Positions 1-6,331 are shown, counted from the first letter of the stretch. The stretch is DNA of 6,351 nt from Bacillota bacterium (GCA_021802375.1 JAKAAL010000264.1:1-6351), one strand, 5' to 3'. Made by a program: numbers and translations. The notes: generated by a model from the sequence alone, not told the origin.

Positions 1-993
1 TGGAGCGGAGGCATTGGCTGGCTGTCCAAGCGGGCTAAAGGCCGTCCGCTCTTAGTTGTCGGATTGATAGGAGCTGTGCTAGGGGTGGTATGGCTCACCA
101 GTCGCATCTGGGTGGTCGATGCACCGATTGCCGGCCAGCCCTTAAAAGTTCGCCAAGAACTGGTACAGGCTGCCTATAGCGCGGGGTTGACACCGGGGAT
201 ATCGGGAAATCGCGTCGCTTTGGCTCAGATCGCGGCCCGCATGGAGCAAGAGCTGCCAGGATATTTTTGGATTCGCCTCAGCCGACATGGAATCGTCGCC
301 GAAATTCAGGCAGCCAAGGTGGTTGCCCGTCCCCCGTATCGCCCGCCCTCGCGCTTGGTGGCCAAGGCCGCAGGAAAAATTTTGCACGTCGACGTTTATA
401 TGGGAGAGTCCATGGTAAGCCCGGGGGAATTGGTGAACAAGGGGCAGACCCTGATTCAAGGCGCCTGGTCCAGCGTCGCCTTGGGCGACCCTTCGTCAGA
501 CGGCAGAGTCCGGGCACCCGCGGTCGGCCAGGTATGGGCCGACGTCGTCCATCGGGTGCGCATCTACCAACCGTTTTTATCCCGGGTCGTCGTTCGACAG
601 CGTCAATATTTTGTTCGCCGTCAATTATTCGTCGAACATGGGCCGAGTTTCTTGTTCAGCCTAGGCCATCCCAGCTTTCGGCAATATCGGGTGAAGTCGC
701 GCACCACGCCCATCATCTACCGCGGTGTCGAACTGCCGTTAAAATGGCGTCAGGTAGTATATAATGAAATCAAAATGGATACGCGCCACCTTACGGTGAG
801 TAAGGCCACGAGCATGGCCCTCGCCCAAGCGACGCGAGAGATCTCCTTGAGCTTGCCTGCGGGAGGCCGTTGGCTTCGCAGGGAACGCCAGGTGAAGATG
901 GTGAAGAGGGGCGTTTGGGTTACCCTAACCTGGCATGCGGCGCAAGATGTTGCGATTGCGCCTGCGGTAGGGCAACCCAGCCAGGATCCTTAA
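1..993 (+). CDS. yqfD: Sporulation protein YqfD (5'-truncated by window edge)
   Basis: The frame is open from the first base and runs to TAA at 991-993, giving 330 visible residues. The B. subtilis family member is about 400 residues, so roughly 70 N-terminal residues lie outside the window. A TTG at 64 could be read as a start, but it falls inside the membrane helix and has no Shine-Dalgarno sequence, so I treat the gene as partial. Visible features in order: one hydrophobic helix at about residues 15-38, ending in the family-like 'RIWVVD'; a POTRA-like stretch with 'PGYFWIRL' and 'GIVAEI'; then 'RLVAKAAGKI' at about 118-127 and 'GELVNKGQTLIQG' at about 142-154, which match the conserved core of YqfD as I recall it. 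In B. subtilis this is a mother-cell sporulation protein (sigma-E regulon) of unclear biochemical role, encoded just before phoH, as here. Identification is confident; the function in this organism is inferred. Confidence 0.9.
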   Translation, partial: WSGGIGWLSKRAKGRPLLVVGLIGAVLGVVWLTSRIWVVDAPIAGQPLKVRQELVQAAYSAGLTPGISGNRVALAQIAARMEQELPGYFWIRLSRHGIVAEIQAAKVVARPPYRPPSRLVAKAAGKILHVDVYMGESMVSPGELVNKGQTLIQGAWSSVALGDPSSDGRVRAPAVGQVWADVVHRVRIYQPFLSRVVVRQRQYFVRRQLFVEHGPSFLFSLGHPSFRQYRVKSRTTPIIYRGVELPLKWRQVVYNEIKMDTRHLTVSKATSMALAQATREISLSLPAGGRWLRRERQVKMVKRGVWVTLTWHAAQDVAIAPAVGQPSQDP

Positions 994-1005
994 GAAACTT
1001 CAGTC

Positions 1006-1011
1006 AGGAGG
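1006..1011 (+). promoter_or_regulatory. Shine-Dalgarno sequence that sets the phoH start
   Basis: A perfect AGGAGG lies 6 bases before the TTG at 1018. An upstream in-frame TTG at 1012 directly abuts the motif with no spacer and is therefore an unlikely start. The next candidate, GTG at 1036, is 24 bases away. Confidence 0.75.
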
Positions 1012-1017
1012 TTGGGA

Positions 1018-2010
1018 TTGCCACAGACCCAATGGGTGATTCAAGACAATCGGGCAGCGACCACGCTCCTCGGCCGAGGTGATGAACATCTAAAACTCAT
1101 CGAGTCGGCCCTGGCAGTGAAGTTGACAGCGCGCGGCAATGTGATTGCCATTTCAGGATCCGAGTCGGCCGAAACTGCCACGCGGGATGTTTTAGATCTC
1201 TTGGCGCAATGGGCCTATGCCGGGGAAGCGGTCCGCCAAGAGACGGTCGAGACGGCCTTGCAGGCCGTCAAAGAGGGTACGCAGCGCGAGTTTTTGCACC
1301 TATTGACGGAAACCGTGTTTACGACGACCCAAGGCAAGGTCATTCGCCCCAAGACCCTTGGGCAGCAGCGGTACATCGAGGCTATTCGGCATCACACCCT
1401 AGTAATAGGGATGGGGCCGGCTGGCACGGGAAAGACCTACCTGGCCATGGCGATGGCAGTTCAAGCCCTGCGGACACAAAGTGTAGAGCGAATCATCCTG
1501 ACTCGGCCCGCCGTCGAAGCCGGCGAAAAGTTGGGTTTCCTGCCAGGAGACTTGGAGGACAAGGTCGATCCCTATCTCCGTCCACTATATGATGCGCTCC
1601 ATCAGATGCTGGGGGCAGAAGCCTCAGAACGTGCCCGGGAACGCGGTCAGATCGAGATTGCCCCTCTGGCTTACATGCGTGGCAGGACCCTGCACAACAG
1701 TTTCATTATTTTGGATGAGGCGCAAAACGCCACCTACGCCCAAATGAAGATGTTCTTGACGCGCCTTGGGCTCGGTTCCAAAATCGTGGTGACGGGGGAT
1801 GCCACCCAAGTAGACCTACCCCAGGGACAGCGCTCGGGACTCTTTTTGGCTGCCAAAGTGTTGGCGGGAGTCGGCGACGTGGCAGTGATTAGTTTGGACG
1901 AGCGTGACGTCATTCGTCATCCGCTGATTGCCAAGATTATCGCTGCATATCAACGCTTTGAGGAGGACGGAGAGGCGGAGGGACATGAGCACCATACTGA
2001 AGGGGCGTGA
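1018..2010 (+). CDS. phoH: PhoH family P-loop NTPase (PhoH/YbeZ)
   Basis: Cytoplasmic ATPase of the PhoH/YbeZ family, thought to act as an RNA-associated ATPase or helicase-like partner of YbeY. From TTG 1018 the protein has 330 residues, usual for the family. Residues about 10-70 look like the N-terminal KH-like RNA-binding region. The ATPase core has Walker A 'GPAGTGKT' at about 133-140, the family signature 'TRPAVEAGEKLGFLPGDLED' at about 162-181, Walker B 'FIILDEAQN' at about 229-237 and 'VTGDATQVDLPQG' at about 258-270. All catalytic motifs are intact. The tail is acidic and His-containing ('GHEHHTEGA'); this part overlaps the next gene. It sits 24 bases after yqfD and overlaps pgpH by 26 bases, which suggests co-transcription and coupled translation. 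The TTG start was chosen for its 6-base spacing to AGGAGG. Family assignment is very secure; the biochemical role comes from homologues. Confidence 0.97.
   Translation: MPQTQWVIQDNRAATTLLGRGDEHLKLIESALAVKLTARGNVIAISGSESAETATRDVLDLLAQWAYAGEAVRQETVETALQAVKEGTQREFLHLLTETVFTTTQGKVIRPKTLGQQRYIEAIRHHTLVIGMGPAGTGKTYLAMAMAVQALRTQSVERIILTRPAVEAGEKLGFLPGDLEDKVDPYLRPLYDALHQMLGAEASERARERGQIEIAPLAYMRGRTLHNSFIILDEAQNATYAQMKMFLTRLGLGSKIVVTGDATQVDLPQGQRSGLFLAAKVLAGVGDVAVISLDERDVIRHPLIAKIIAAYQRFEEDGEAEGHEHHTEGA
1977..1982 (+). promoter_or_regulatory. Shine-Dalgarno sequence of pgpH, inside phoH
   Basis: GGAGGG lies just before ATG 1985. Its GGAG core is 4 bases from the start, which is short but usable. A second purine-rich motif, AGGAGG at 1961-1966, is 18 bases upstream and has no start codon at proper spacing. 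Both lie within the end of the phoH coding region. Confidence 0.5.
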
Positions 2011-4135
2011 ATGGTGGGCCGCCATGACGAGTGAGCACCGACCCTGGCTTAAGGGGCGGTCGGCTCGCCAATGGTCGGTCGCGGTTCTCACATGGCTTGT
2101 GGTCAGCGCCATCTTTACCGGTAGTCTCTTGTCTCAGCGAATCGATGTGCATGTAGGGGATTTAGCGCCCAAGACGGTGTATGCCCCCTATGGCGTGGTT
2201 GATTGGGGCGCTACCCAGCGGGCCCGCGCCGAAGCCGTGGCCGCCGTTAATCCCGTCTACACGGTGGACAGCGCCATCTATAAAAAGACCCAAAAAACGC
2301 TGGTCGACCGCTTCTCTTTAATTTCGTCGCTTGCCTTAGATTCCGCTGCCCCCTTAGCCGAGCGCGAGGCGGTGGCCGAACAGGACATTGCGATTGGCTT
2401 GCCCCGGGTGATCTGGGCCCAGGTGTTGAGCCTTTCTCCGGCTGAGCTCAACCTGTTAGAGCAAGACAGTTCGGTTATCCTATCGTCGGTGATGGGACCG
2501 GGCGCCAACGGCATTCACAATACCACCAGGGGATTGAACGCGGCGAACGCCTATGCGGCGGACGTGGCGGCCGAGGAAGAGCCCGATCCCGGTCTTCGCC
2601 TGTTTCTCACGGATCTGGCCCACAGCTTGATCACGGCGAATACGTTTGTCAACCACACCGATACCAAGGAACGCAAGCAGTTCGTGGCCAATCAGGTGCC
2701 TTTAGTCAAGATCTTGAAAGGAGCCACGGTGCTCACTCAAGGCCAACGGGTCACGCGGAGCGATATTCGCGTGTTGAGCGAGCTGGGCCTCTTGCAGCGC
2801 GGGATTAACTTAGCACCGTACGTAGGTTCGCTTATGTTTAGTGCGATGTTGATTGCCGTGTTATCGGCCTACCTCTGGTTTCAACGCCGCCAGCTTCTCA
2901 GCGAGGATTCCCAAGTGGCCTTTACCGGGGCGATTTTGGTCTTGTCGCTGGTAAGCATCAGTGTGCTTAATGGATTTTCTGCCGTGACCTATCTGGTGAT
3001 ACCCACGGCGGCGATGATGGTGGCAGTGCTTTACGACACGGGACTGGCTATGGTCTTGGCTGGGGTGTTGAGTCTTGCCTCGACCATTGTTACCGGCTCG
3101 GGGACGACGTTTGCGCTAGTGTCCTTTTTGGGCTCCCTCGCCGGCGTGCTTGGCGTGAAGCGCCTATCTCACCGGTTCGACATTTTATGGGCGGGGACGG
3201 CCGTTGGCTTAGTCAACCTGTTGACGCTCTTAGGTCTTGATATGATCCAAGGTGCCTCGATCGTCCAGTTTCTTGTCTGGCAGGGTCTGGTCTTTGGCTT
3301 CGTGGATGGTCTTTTGGCGGCCGCCCTGGCCGGAGGGCTTCTGCAACTCATCGAAGGTCCTTTAGGGCTGGTCACGGCCATGAAATTAATTGAGCTCTCC
3401 AATCCCAATCAACCCCTGTTGCGGCAACTGCTGGTCAAGGCGCCAGGAACCTATCACCACAGCATTATGGTAGGCAATTTGGCCGAAGCAGGGACGGAGG
3501 CGGTAGGAGGCAATTCCTTGTTGGCCCGGGTCGGTGCCTACTACCACGACATCGGCAAGTCGAAACGGCCATACTTTTTCGTCGACAACCAATTCGGGCG
3601 GGAAAATCCGCACGACAAGCTATCGCCTACCTTGTCCGCCATCATCATTTCATCGCATGTGCGCGACGGCTTAGAACTGGCCAAAAGCCATCGACTGCCC
3701 GAGGCCATCGTGCAATTCATTCGTCAGCACCATGGAACCACCTTGATGAAATATTTTTACGACCGGGCCTTGGAACTAGACACGGGCGATGGGGTGGTGG
3801 AGCAGGACTTCCGCTATGAAGGGCCCAGGCCGCAGACGAAGGAAACGGCCATCGTGATGTTGGCCGATGCCAGCGAAGCCACGTGCCGCACCTTAAAGAA
3901 GCCCAGTCCGCAGATGATTGAGCAGACGGTCCGCCGTCTGATCAAAGAACGTCTGCAAGACGGTCAGCTCGACGAATCGGACCTGACGCTTAAAGACCTA
4001 GACACCGTGGCGCATACCTTTACGCGGGTGTTGACGGGTGTCTTTCATCAGCGGATCGAATATCCCGAGCGCGCACTTCGAGAAATGGAACGGGGAAGCA
4101 GTCGACCGACGCCCCCCGAACGTCCCTTAGCATGA
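1985..4135 (+). CDS. pgpH: Cyclic-di-AMP phosphodiesterase PgpH (7TM receptor with HD domain, YqfF family)
   Basis: Membrane phosphodiesterase predicted to hydrolyse cyclic-di-AMP through a cytoplasmic HD domain, thereby affecting osmotic and cell-wall homeostasis. From ATG 1985 it has 716 residues, close to the roughly 710 of B. subtilis YqfF. Layout: short cytoplasmic N-terminus; TM1 at about 31-51; extracellular 7TMR-HDED region at about 52-275; a cluster of about seven hydrophobic helices at 277-460; HD domain at about 480-640. Metal and catalytic residues are visible: 'YHHS' (H491, H492), 'YYHDIGK' (H521, D522), 'SSHV' (H558), 'RQHHGTT' (H582, H583) and 'MLADASEA' (D628). 'KRPYFF', 'NPHDKLSP' and 'GPRPQTKE' also fit the family, so the enzyme looks intact. 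ATG 1985 was chosen over upstream TTG codons (1928, 1958) and over ATG 2024 because only it has a nearby Shine-Dalgarno sequence and gives the family length. It overlaps phoH by 26 bases. Substrate is inferred from studied homologues. Confidence 0.95.
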   Translation: MSTILKGREWWAAMTSEHRPWLKGRSARQWSVAVLTWLVVSAIFTGSLLSQRIDVHVGDLAPKTVYAPYGVVDWGATQRARAEAVAAVNPVYTVDSAIYKKTQKTLVDRFSLISSLALDSAAPLAEREAVAEQDIAIGLPRVIWAQVLSLSPAELNLLEQDSSVILSSVMGPGANGIHNTTRGLNAANAYAADVAAEEEPDPGLRLFLTDLAHSLITANTFVNHTDTKERKQFVANQVPLVKILKGATVLTQGQRVTRSDIRVLSELGLLQRGINLAPYVGSLMFSAMLIAVLSAYLWFQRRQLLSEDSQVAFTGAILVLSLVSISVLNGFSAVTYLVIPTAAMMVAVLYDTGLAMVLAGVLSLASTIVTGSGTTFALVSFLGSLAGVLGVKRLSHRFDILWAGTAVGLVNLLTLLGLDMIQGASIVQFLVWQGLVFGFVDGLLAAALAGGLLQLIEGPLGLVTAMKLIELSNPNQPLLRQLLVKAPGTYHHSIMVGNLAEAGTEAVGGNSLLARVGAYYHDIGKSKRPYFFVDNQFGRENPHDKLSPTLSAIIISSHVRDGLELAKSHRLPEAIVQFIRQHHGTTLMKYFYDRALELDTGDGVVEQDFRYEGPRPQTKETAIVMLADASEATCRTLKKPSPQMIEQTVRRLIKERLQDGQLDESDLTLKDLDTVAHTFTRVLTGVFHQRIEYPERALREMERGSSRPTPPERPLA

Positions 4136-4166
4136 GCGGGACCTTGGGCGGCGTGACCTCAAAATT

Positions 4167-4173
4167 AAGGGAG
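4167..4173 (+). promoter_or_regulatory. Shine-Dalgarno sequence favouring the TTG 4183 start of ybeY
   Basis: AAGGGAG lies 9 bases before the in-frame TTG at 4183. The alternative ATG at 4132 has no recognisable Shine-Dalgarno sequence in the 20 bases before it, although it overlaps the pgpH stop as ATGA. Confidence 0.5.
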
Positions 4174-4182
4174 TCCTCAGCC

Positions 4183-4635
4183 TTGCAAGTCGATGTAAGC
4201 AGCAATCCGGATTGGTGCCAGGAGTGGGAAGAATTGGTGCGCCGGGTGATTATTCACACCCTAATGGTGGTGAAAGAGGATGAAGACACGGAGGTTAGCG
4301 TGTTGCTGGTGGATAATGCCGCCATCCGTGATCTTAACCGGACTTACCGGGGCGTGGATCGAGCCACCGACGTGCTTTCTTTTGCTCAGCGTGAAGGCGA
4401 AGATGCCCTAGCCTCGGACCCCTTGTTGGGCGATGTGGTGATTTCGATCGAACGGGCTCAGGAACAGGCTTTGGAGTATGGGCACTCGCCGGCGCGGGAG
4501 GTGGGATTTCTGGCCGTGCATGGCACGCTTCATTTGTTGGGGTTTGACCACGTCGAGGTGGATGATGAACGCGTGATGATGGAAAAGACCGAAGCGATCT
4601 TGGCGAGCGCTGGACTTAGCCGTGAAACGCGCTGA
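4183..4635 (+). CDS. ybeY: Endoribonuclease / rRNA maturation factor YbeY
   Basis: Metal-dependent RNase of the YbeY (UPF0054) family, acting in the cytoplasm on 16S rRNA 3'-end maturation and ribosome quality control. Numbered from TTG 4183 (150 residues), the zinc-binding signature 'HGTLHLLGFDH' is at 113-123, with all three His ligands (113, 117, 123). The conserved 'TYRGVDRATDVLSF' at 54-67 includes the functionally important Arg at 56 (equivalent to E. coli Arg59). 'LLGDVVIS' also fits the family. The start is uncertain: ATG 4132 overlaps the pgpH stop (ATGA) and would add 17 residues (total 167), while TTG 4183 has a Shine-Dalgarno sequence and puts the N-terminus ('MQVDVSSNPDW') where homologues begin. 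I prefer TTG 4183, but automated annotation may choose 4132. It overlaps dgkA by 14 bases. PhoH, encoded two genes upstream, is the usual genomic partner of YbeY. Confidence 0.95.
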   Translation: MQVDVSSNPDWCQEWEELVRRVIIHTLMVVKEDEDTEVSVLLVDNAAIRDLNRTYRGVDRATDVLSFAQREGEDALASDPLLGDVVISIERAQEQALEYGHSPAREVGFLAVHGTLHLLGFDHVEVDDERVMMEKTEAILASAGLSRETR

Positions 4636-5107
4636 CTCCGTCGTCGAATCCTTCGGTTACGCCTTCCGAGGGTTGTGGTACGCCTTAAATACGCAACGAA
4701 ACCTGCGCATTCACTTTTTTGCTGCGGCGTGTATTTTGGTGTTGGGTTGGTTCTTGGCGCTGCCTAGCCGTGCCTTCATTAGCGTGCTTACCGCCGTCAT
4801 GGTGGTCATGGTGGCCGAGATGCTGAACACGGCCGTGGAATCGGTGGTAGACTTAGCCAGTCCAGAATTTCACGAATTGGCTCGAATAGCCAAGGACGTG
4901 GCGGCGGGGGCGGTACTGCTAGCCGCGATGGGGGCAGCCGCGCTGGGCATCTGGGTCTTTGCCGAGCCGGTGCTCGAACTGCCGCGTCGGATTGTGGTAC
5001 GATTTAATCACCAACCTGTGGTCTCCGTCCTGTTATTAACGATGGTCGCAGCGATTTTAGCACTGATACTATGGATTTCGAGACGGCCCCGGCGTACCCG
5101 GGCATAA
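4622..5107 (+). CDS. dgkA: Undecaprenol/diacylglycerol kinase DgkA with extra C-terminal membrane helix
   Basis: Small integral membrane lipid kinase of the DAGK prokaryotic family. Gram-positive members phosphorylate undecaprenol, feeding the undecaprenyl-phosphate carrier pool for cell-wall synthesis. The protein has 161 residues, longer than the usual 120-130. It has an N-terminal amphipathic segment ('SFGYAFRGLWYALNTQRNLRIH', residues 10-31), TM1 at about 32-48, TM2 at about 52-70 and TM3 at about 94-114. The signature is intact: E66 and N69 in 'AEMLNTAVESVVDL', E73, and K91-D92 in 'AKDVAAGAVL', corresponding to E69, N72, E76, K94 and D95 of E. coli DgkA. Residues 115-161 add a linker, a fourth hydrophobic helix at about 132-152 and an Arg-rich end ('SRRPRRTRA'). 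GTG 4622 is the start, with only a weak GGA at 4612-4614; its 14-base overlap with ybeY suggests translational coupling. Lipid preference is inferred from Gram-positive homologues. Confidence 0.93.
   Translation: MKRADSVVESFGYAFRGLWYALNTQRNLRIHFFAAACILVLGWFLALPSRAFISVLTAVMVVMVAEMLNTAVESVVDLASPEFHELARIAKDVAAGAVLLAAMGAAALGIWVFAEPVLELPRRIVVRFNHQPVVSVLLLTMVAAILALILWISRRPRRTRA
5064..5072 (+). promoter_or_regulatory. Possible extended -10 promoter element inside the end of dgkA
   Basis: The sequence TGATACTAT has the TGn extension followed by TACTAT, a one-mismatch -10 hexamer. No good -35 hexamer stands 16-18 bases upstream. Initiation around 5079 would give the CNNM gene its own transcript with a leader of about 110 bases. 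This is a weak candidate that could occur by chance. Confidence 0.15.
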
Positions 5108-5124
5108 CAGCGTGATGACTCAAG

Positions 5125-5132
5125 AAAGGGGG
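5125..5132 (+). promoter_or_regulatory. Strong Shine-Dalgarno-like motif before the leader ORF
   Basis: AAAGGGGG stands 9 bases before GTG 5142. It cannot serve the CNNM gene directly, because that frame is closed by TAA at 5156-5158 and its first possible start is GTG 5168. The motif therefore points to translation of the short ORF at 5142-5192. Confidence 0.45.
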
Positions 5133-5141
5133 ACCGGGTTC

Positions 5142-5192
5142 GTGGCGGTTCGACCTAAACCGAAGCGGTGGTACAGGTGGAGCGCGTGGTGA
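5142..5192 (+). CDS. Putative 16-codon leader peptide upstream of the CNNM/CorC gene
   Basis: GTG-initiated ORF encoding MAVRPKPKRWYRWSAW and ending at TGA 5190-5192. It is preceded by AAAGGGGG at good spacing. Its stop overlaps the preferred CNNM start as GTGA (GTG 5189-5191), the geometry of translational coupling. The peptide is strongly basic (three Arg, three Lys) and holds three Trp, one Tyr and an alternating Pro pattern (R-P-K-P-K). No family is recognised. It could be a regulatory leader, a coupling mini-cistron, or a chance ORF. Pro- and Arg-containing leaders upstream of Mg2+ transporter genes are known (mgtL in Salmonella), but the resemblance here is only by analogy. Confidence 0.35.
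   Translation: MAVRPKPKRWYRWSAW
5175..5182 (+). promoter_or_regulatory. Shine-Dalgarno sequence choosing the CNNM start
   Basis: AGGTGGAG lies inside the leader ORF. Its GGAG end is 6 bases from GTG 5189, the best spacing among the clustered in-frame GTG codons at 5168, 5177, 5186, 5189 and 5195. Confidence 0.5.
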
Positions 5193-6331
5193 ATGTGCAC
5201 TGGATTAGAATTGGGATTTTAGTTTTGTTGTTGATCTTATCCAGCATCTATTCGATGGCGGAAACCGCCATGATGTCCCTGTCCCGGGGGAAGGTGCGCC
5301 ATCTCGCCGAAGAAGGCAATCCCAGAGCGAGCTGGTTAGAGCGGCTTGTGCGGGAGCCCAATCGCCTGCTTAGCACCGTTCTGGTGGGTAATAATATCAG
5401 CAACGTAATTGCCTCGACGTTAGCGACGGCACTGTTCATCGGGTATTTCGGGGCGATGGGGGTGACTTGGGCGACCGTAGTTATGACCTTGGCCATCTTG
5501 ATGTTTGCCGAGATTTTGCCTAAGACCTATGCCGCCCATAATCCGGACCGCGTGGCCTCCAAGTTGGCACCCTTTCTCGAGGTATCTGCCCGCCTGTTTT
5601 TCCCCATTGCCCAGGCGCTGACCTGGCTGGCAGTGGGTGTGGTGCGGGCGTTTGGAGGGAAAGCTGAAGGAGGCCGCCTGGTAACCGAAGAGGAGATTCG
5701 CAACTTGGTCGAGGTGGGTGAGGAAGAGGGCCTCTTGGAAGAAAGTGAGCGGGAAATGATTCAAGGCATCTTTGACTTTGGGGATACCGTCGCCCGCGAG
5801 GTCATGGTGCCGCGGATCGATGTCGATGCCTTGGATTCTACCGCGACCTTAAGTCAGGCGGCTGATGCGGTGGTCCATTTTGGCCATTCGCGCCTGCCCA
5901 TTTACCACCAAACCGTGGACGACATCGTAGGGGTCATCTATGCCCGCGACATCTTAGCCTTTCTGGATGAGCGGGCACCCGAAACCTTGGTCCACGAGTT
6001 AATGCGACCTGTGCACTATGTGCCTGAGACGAAGAAAATCGATGAACTTCTAGCCGACTTTCGTCGTCAAAGAACGCATATTGCGATTGTGCTGGATGAA
6101 TATGGAGGCACCGCCGGCATCGTGACCATCGAAGACTTGCTAGAAGAAATTGTGGGCGAAATTCAAGACGAATATGATGCGGAAGAGTTGTCAGTGCGAC
6201 CGATTGATCCTCACACCGTGGAAGTGGATGGGAGCATGCAATTGGAAGAGCTGAATGAACTGTTAGGTGTGGACCTGCCTCACGAGGACTTCGATACCAT
6301 TGGAGGGTTGATCTTGCATTTGTTAGGCTGA
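5189..6331 (+). CDS. CNNM/CorC-type membrane transporter-like protein with tandem CBS domains (hemolysin C family)
   Basis: Integral membrane protein of the CNNM (DUF21)-CBS-CorC_HlyC family, whose members are linked to Mg2+ (or Co2+) export and resistance; older annotations call it hemolysin. From GTG 5189 it has 380 residues. The DUF21 domain spans about 1-160, with TM1 at about 6-27 ending in the typical 'SMAETAMMSLS', the motif 'NNISN' at 68-72, 'AEILPKT' at 107-113 and a fourth helix at about 135-154. An acidic connecting segment ('EEIRNLVEVGEEEGLLEESE', 168-187) precedes 'VMVPR'. CBS1 is at about 206-258 and CBS2 at about 270-325 with 'DEYGGTAGIVTIEDLLEE'. The CorC_HlyC domain begins at about 335 but the frame stops right after 'DTIGGLILHLLG', where homologues usually continue for about 40 residues. 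The start could also be GTG 5168 (387 residues). The ion specificity is not shown by the sequence. Confidence 0.9.
   Translation: MNVHWIRIGILVLLLILSSIYSMAETAMMSLSRGKVRHLAEEGNPRASWLERLVREPNRLLSTVLVGNNISNVIASTLATALFIGYFGAMGVTWATVVMTLAILMFAEILPKTYAAHNPDRVASKLAPFLEVSARLFFPIAQALTWLAVGVVRAFGGKAEGGRLVTEEEIRNLVEVGEEEGLLEESEREMIQGIFDFGDTVAREVMVPRIDVDALDSTATLSQAADAVVHFGHSRLPIYHQTVDDIVGVIYARDILAFLDERAPETLVHELMRPVHYVPETKKIDELLADFRRQRTHIAIVLDEYGGTAGIVTIEDLLEEIVGEIQDEYDAEELSVRPIDPHTVEVDGSMQLEELNELLGVDLPHEDFDTIGGLILHLLG

Noticed and set aside
64..66. TTG at 64 as the true start of yqfD
   Set aside because: The frame is open upstream to base 1, the codon is inside the membrane helix, it has no Shine-Dalgarno sequence, and the family has about 90 residues before this point.
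267..764. 165-codon ORF on the plus strand within yqfD
   Set aside because: It is out of frame with a well-matched YqfD, has no recognisable family and has a low-complexity Arg/Pro-rich composition typical of a shadow frame.
1101..1170. Exact 10-base repeat CGAGTCGGCC at 1101-1110 and 1161-1170
   Set aside because: It encodes parts of unrelated peptide segments in phoH, in the same GC-rich codon style; two copies are compatible with chance.
5084..5105. GC-rich inverted repeat (GCCCCGG / CCCGGGC) at the end of dgkA, considered as a terminator
   Set aside because: The stem has a mismatch, lies inside the coding region and is not followed by a T run, so an intrinsic terminator is not supported.
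5420..5764. 114-codon minus-strand ORF opposite the CNNM gene
   Set aside because: It is antisense to conserved membrane and linker segments, with no family resemblance or ribosome-binding site; a shadow ORF.
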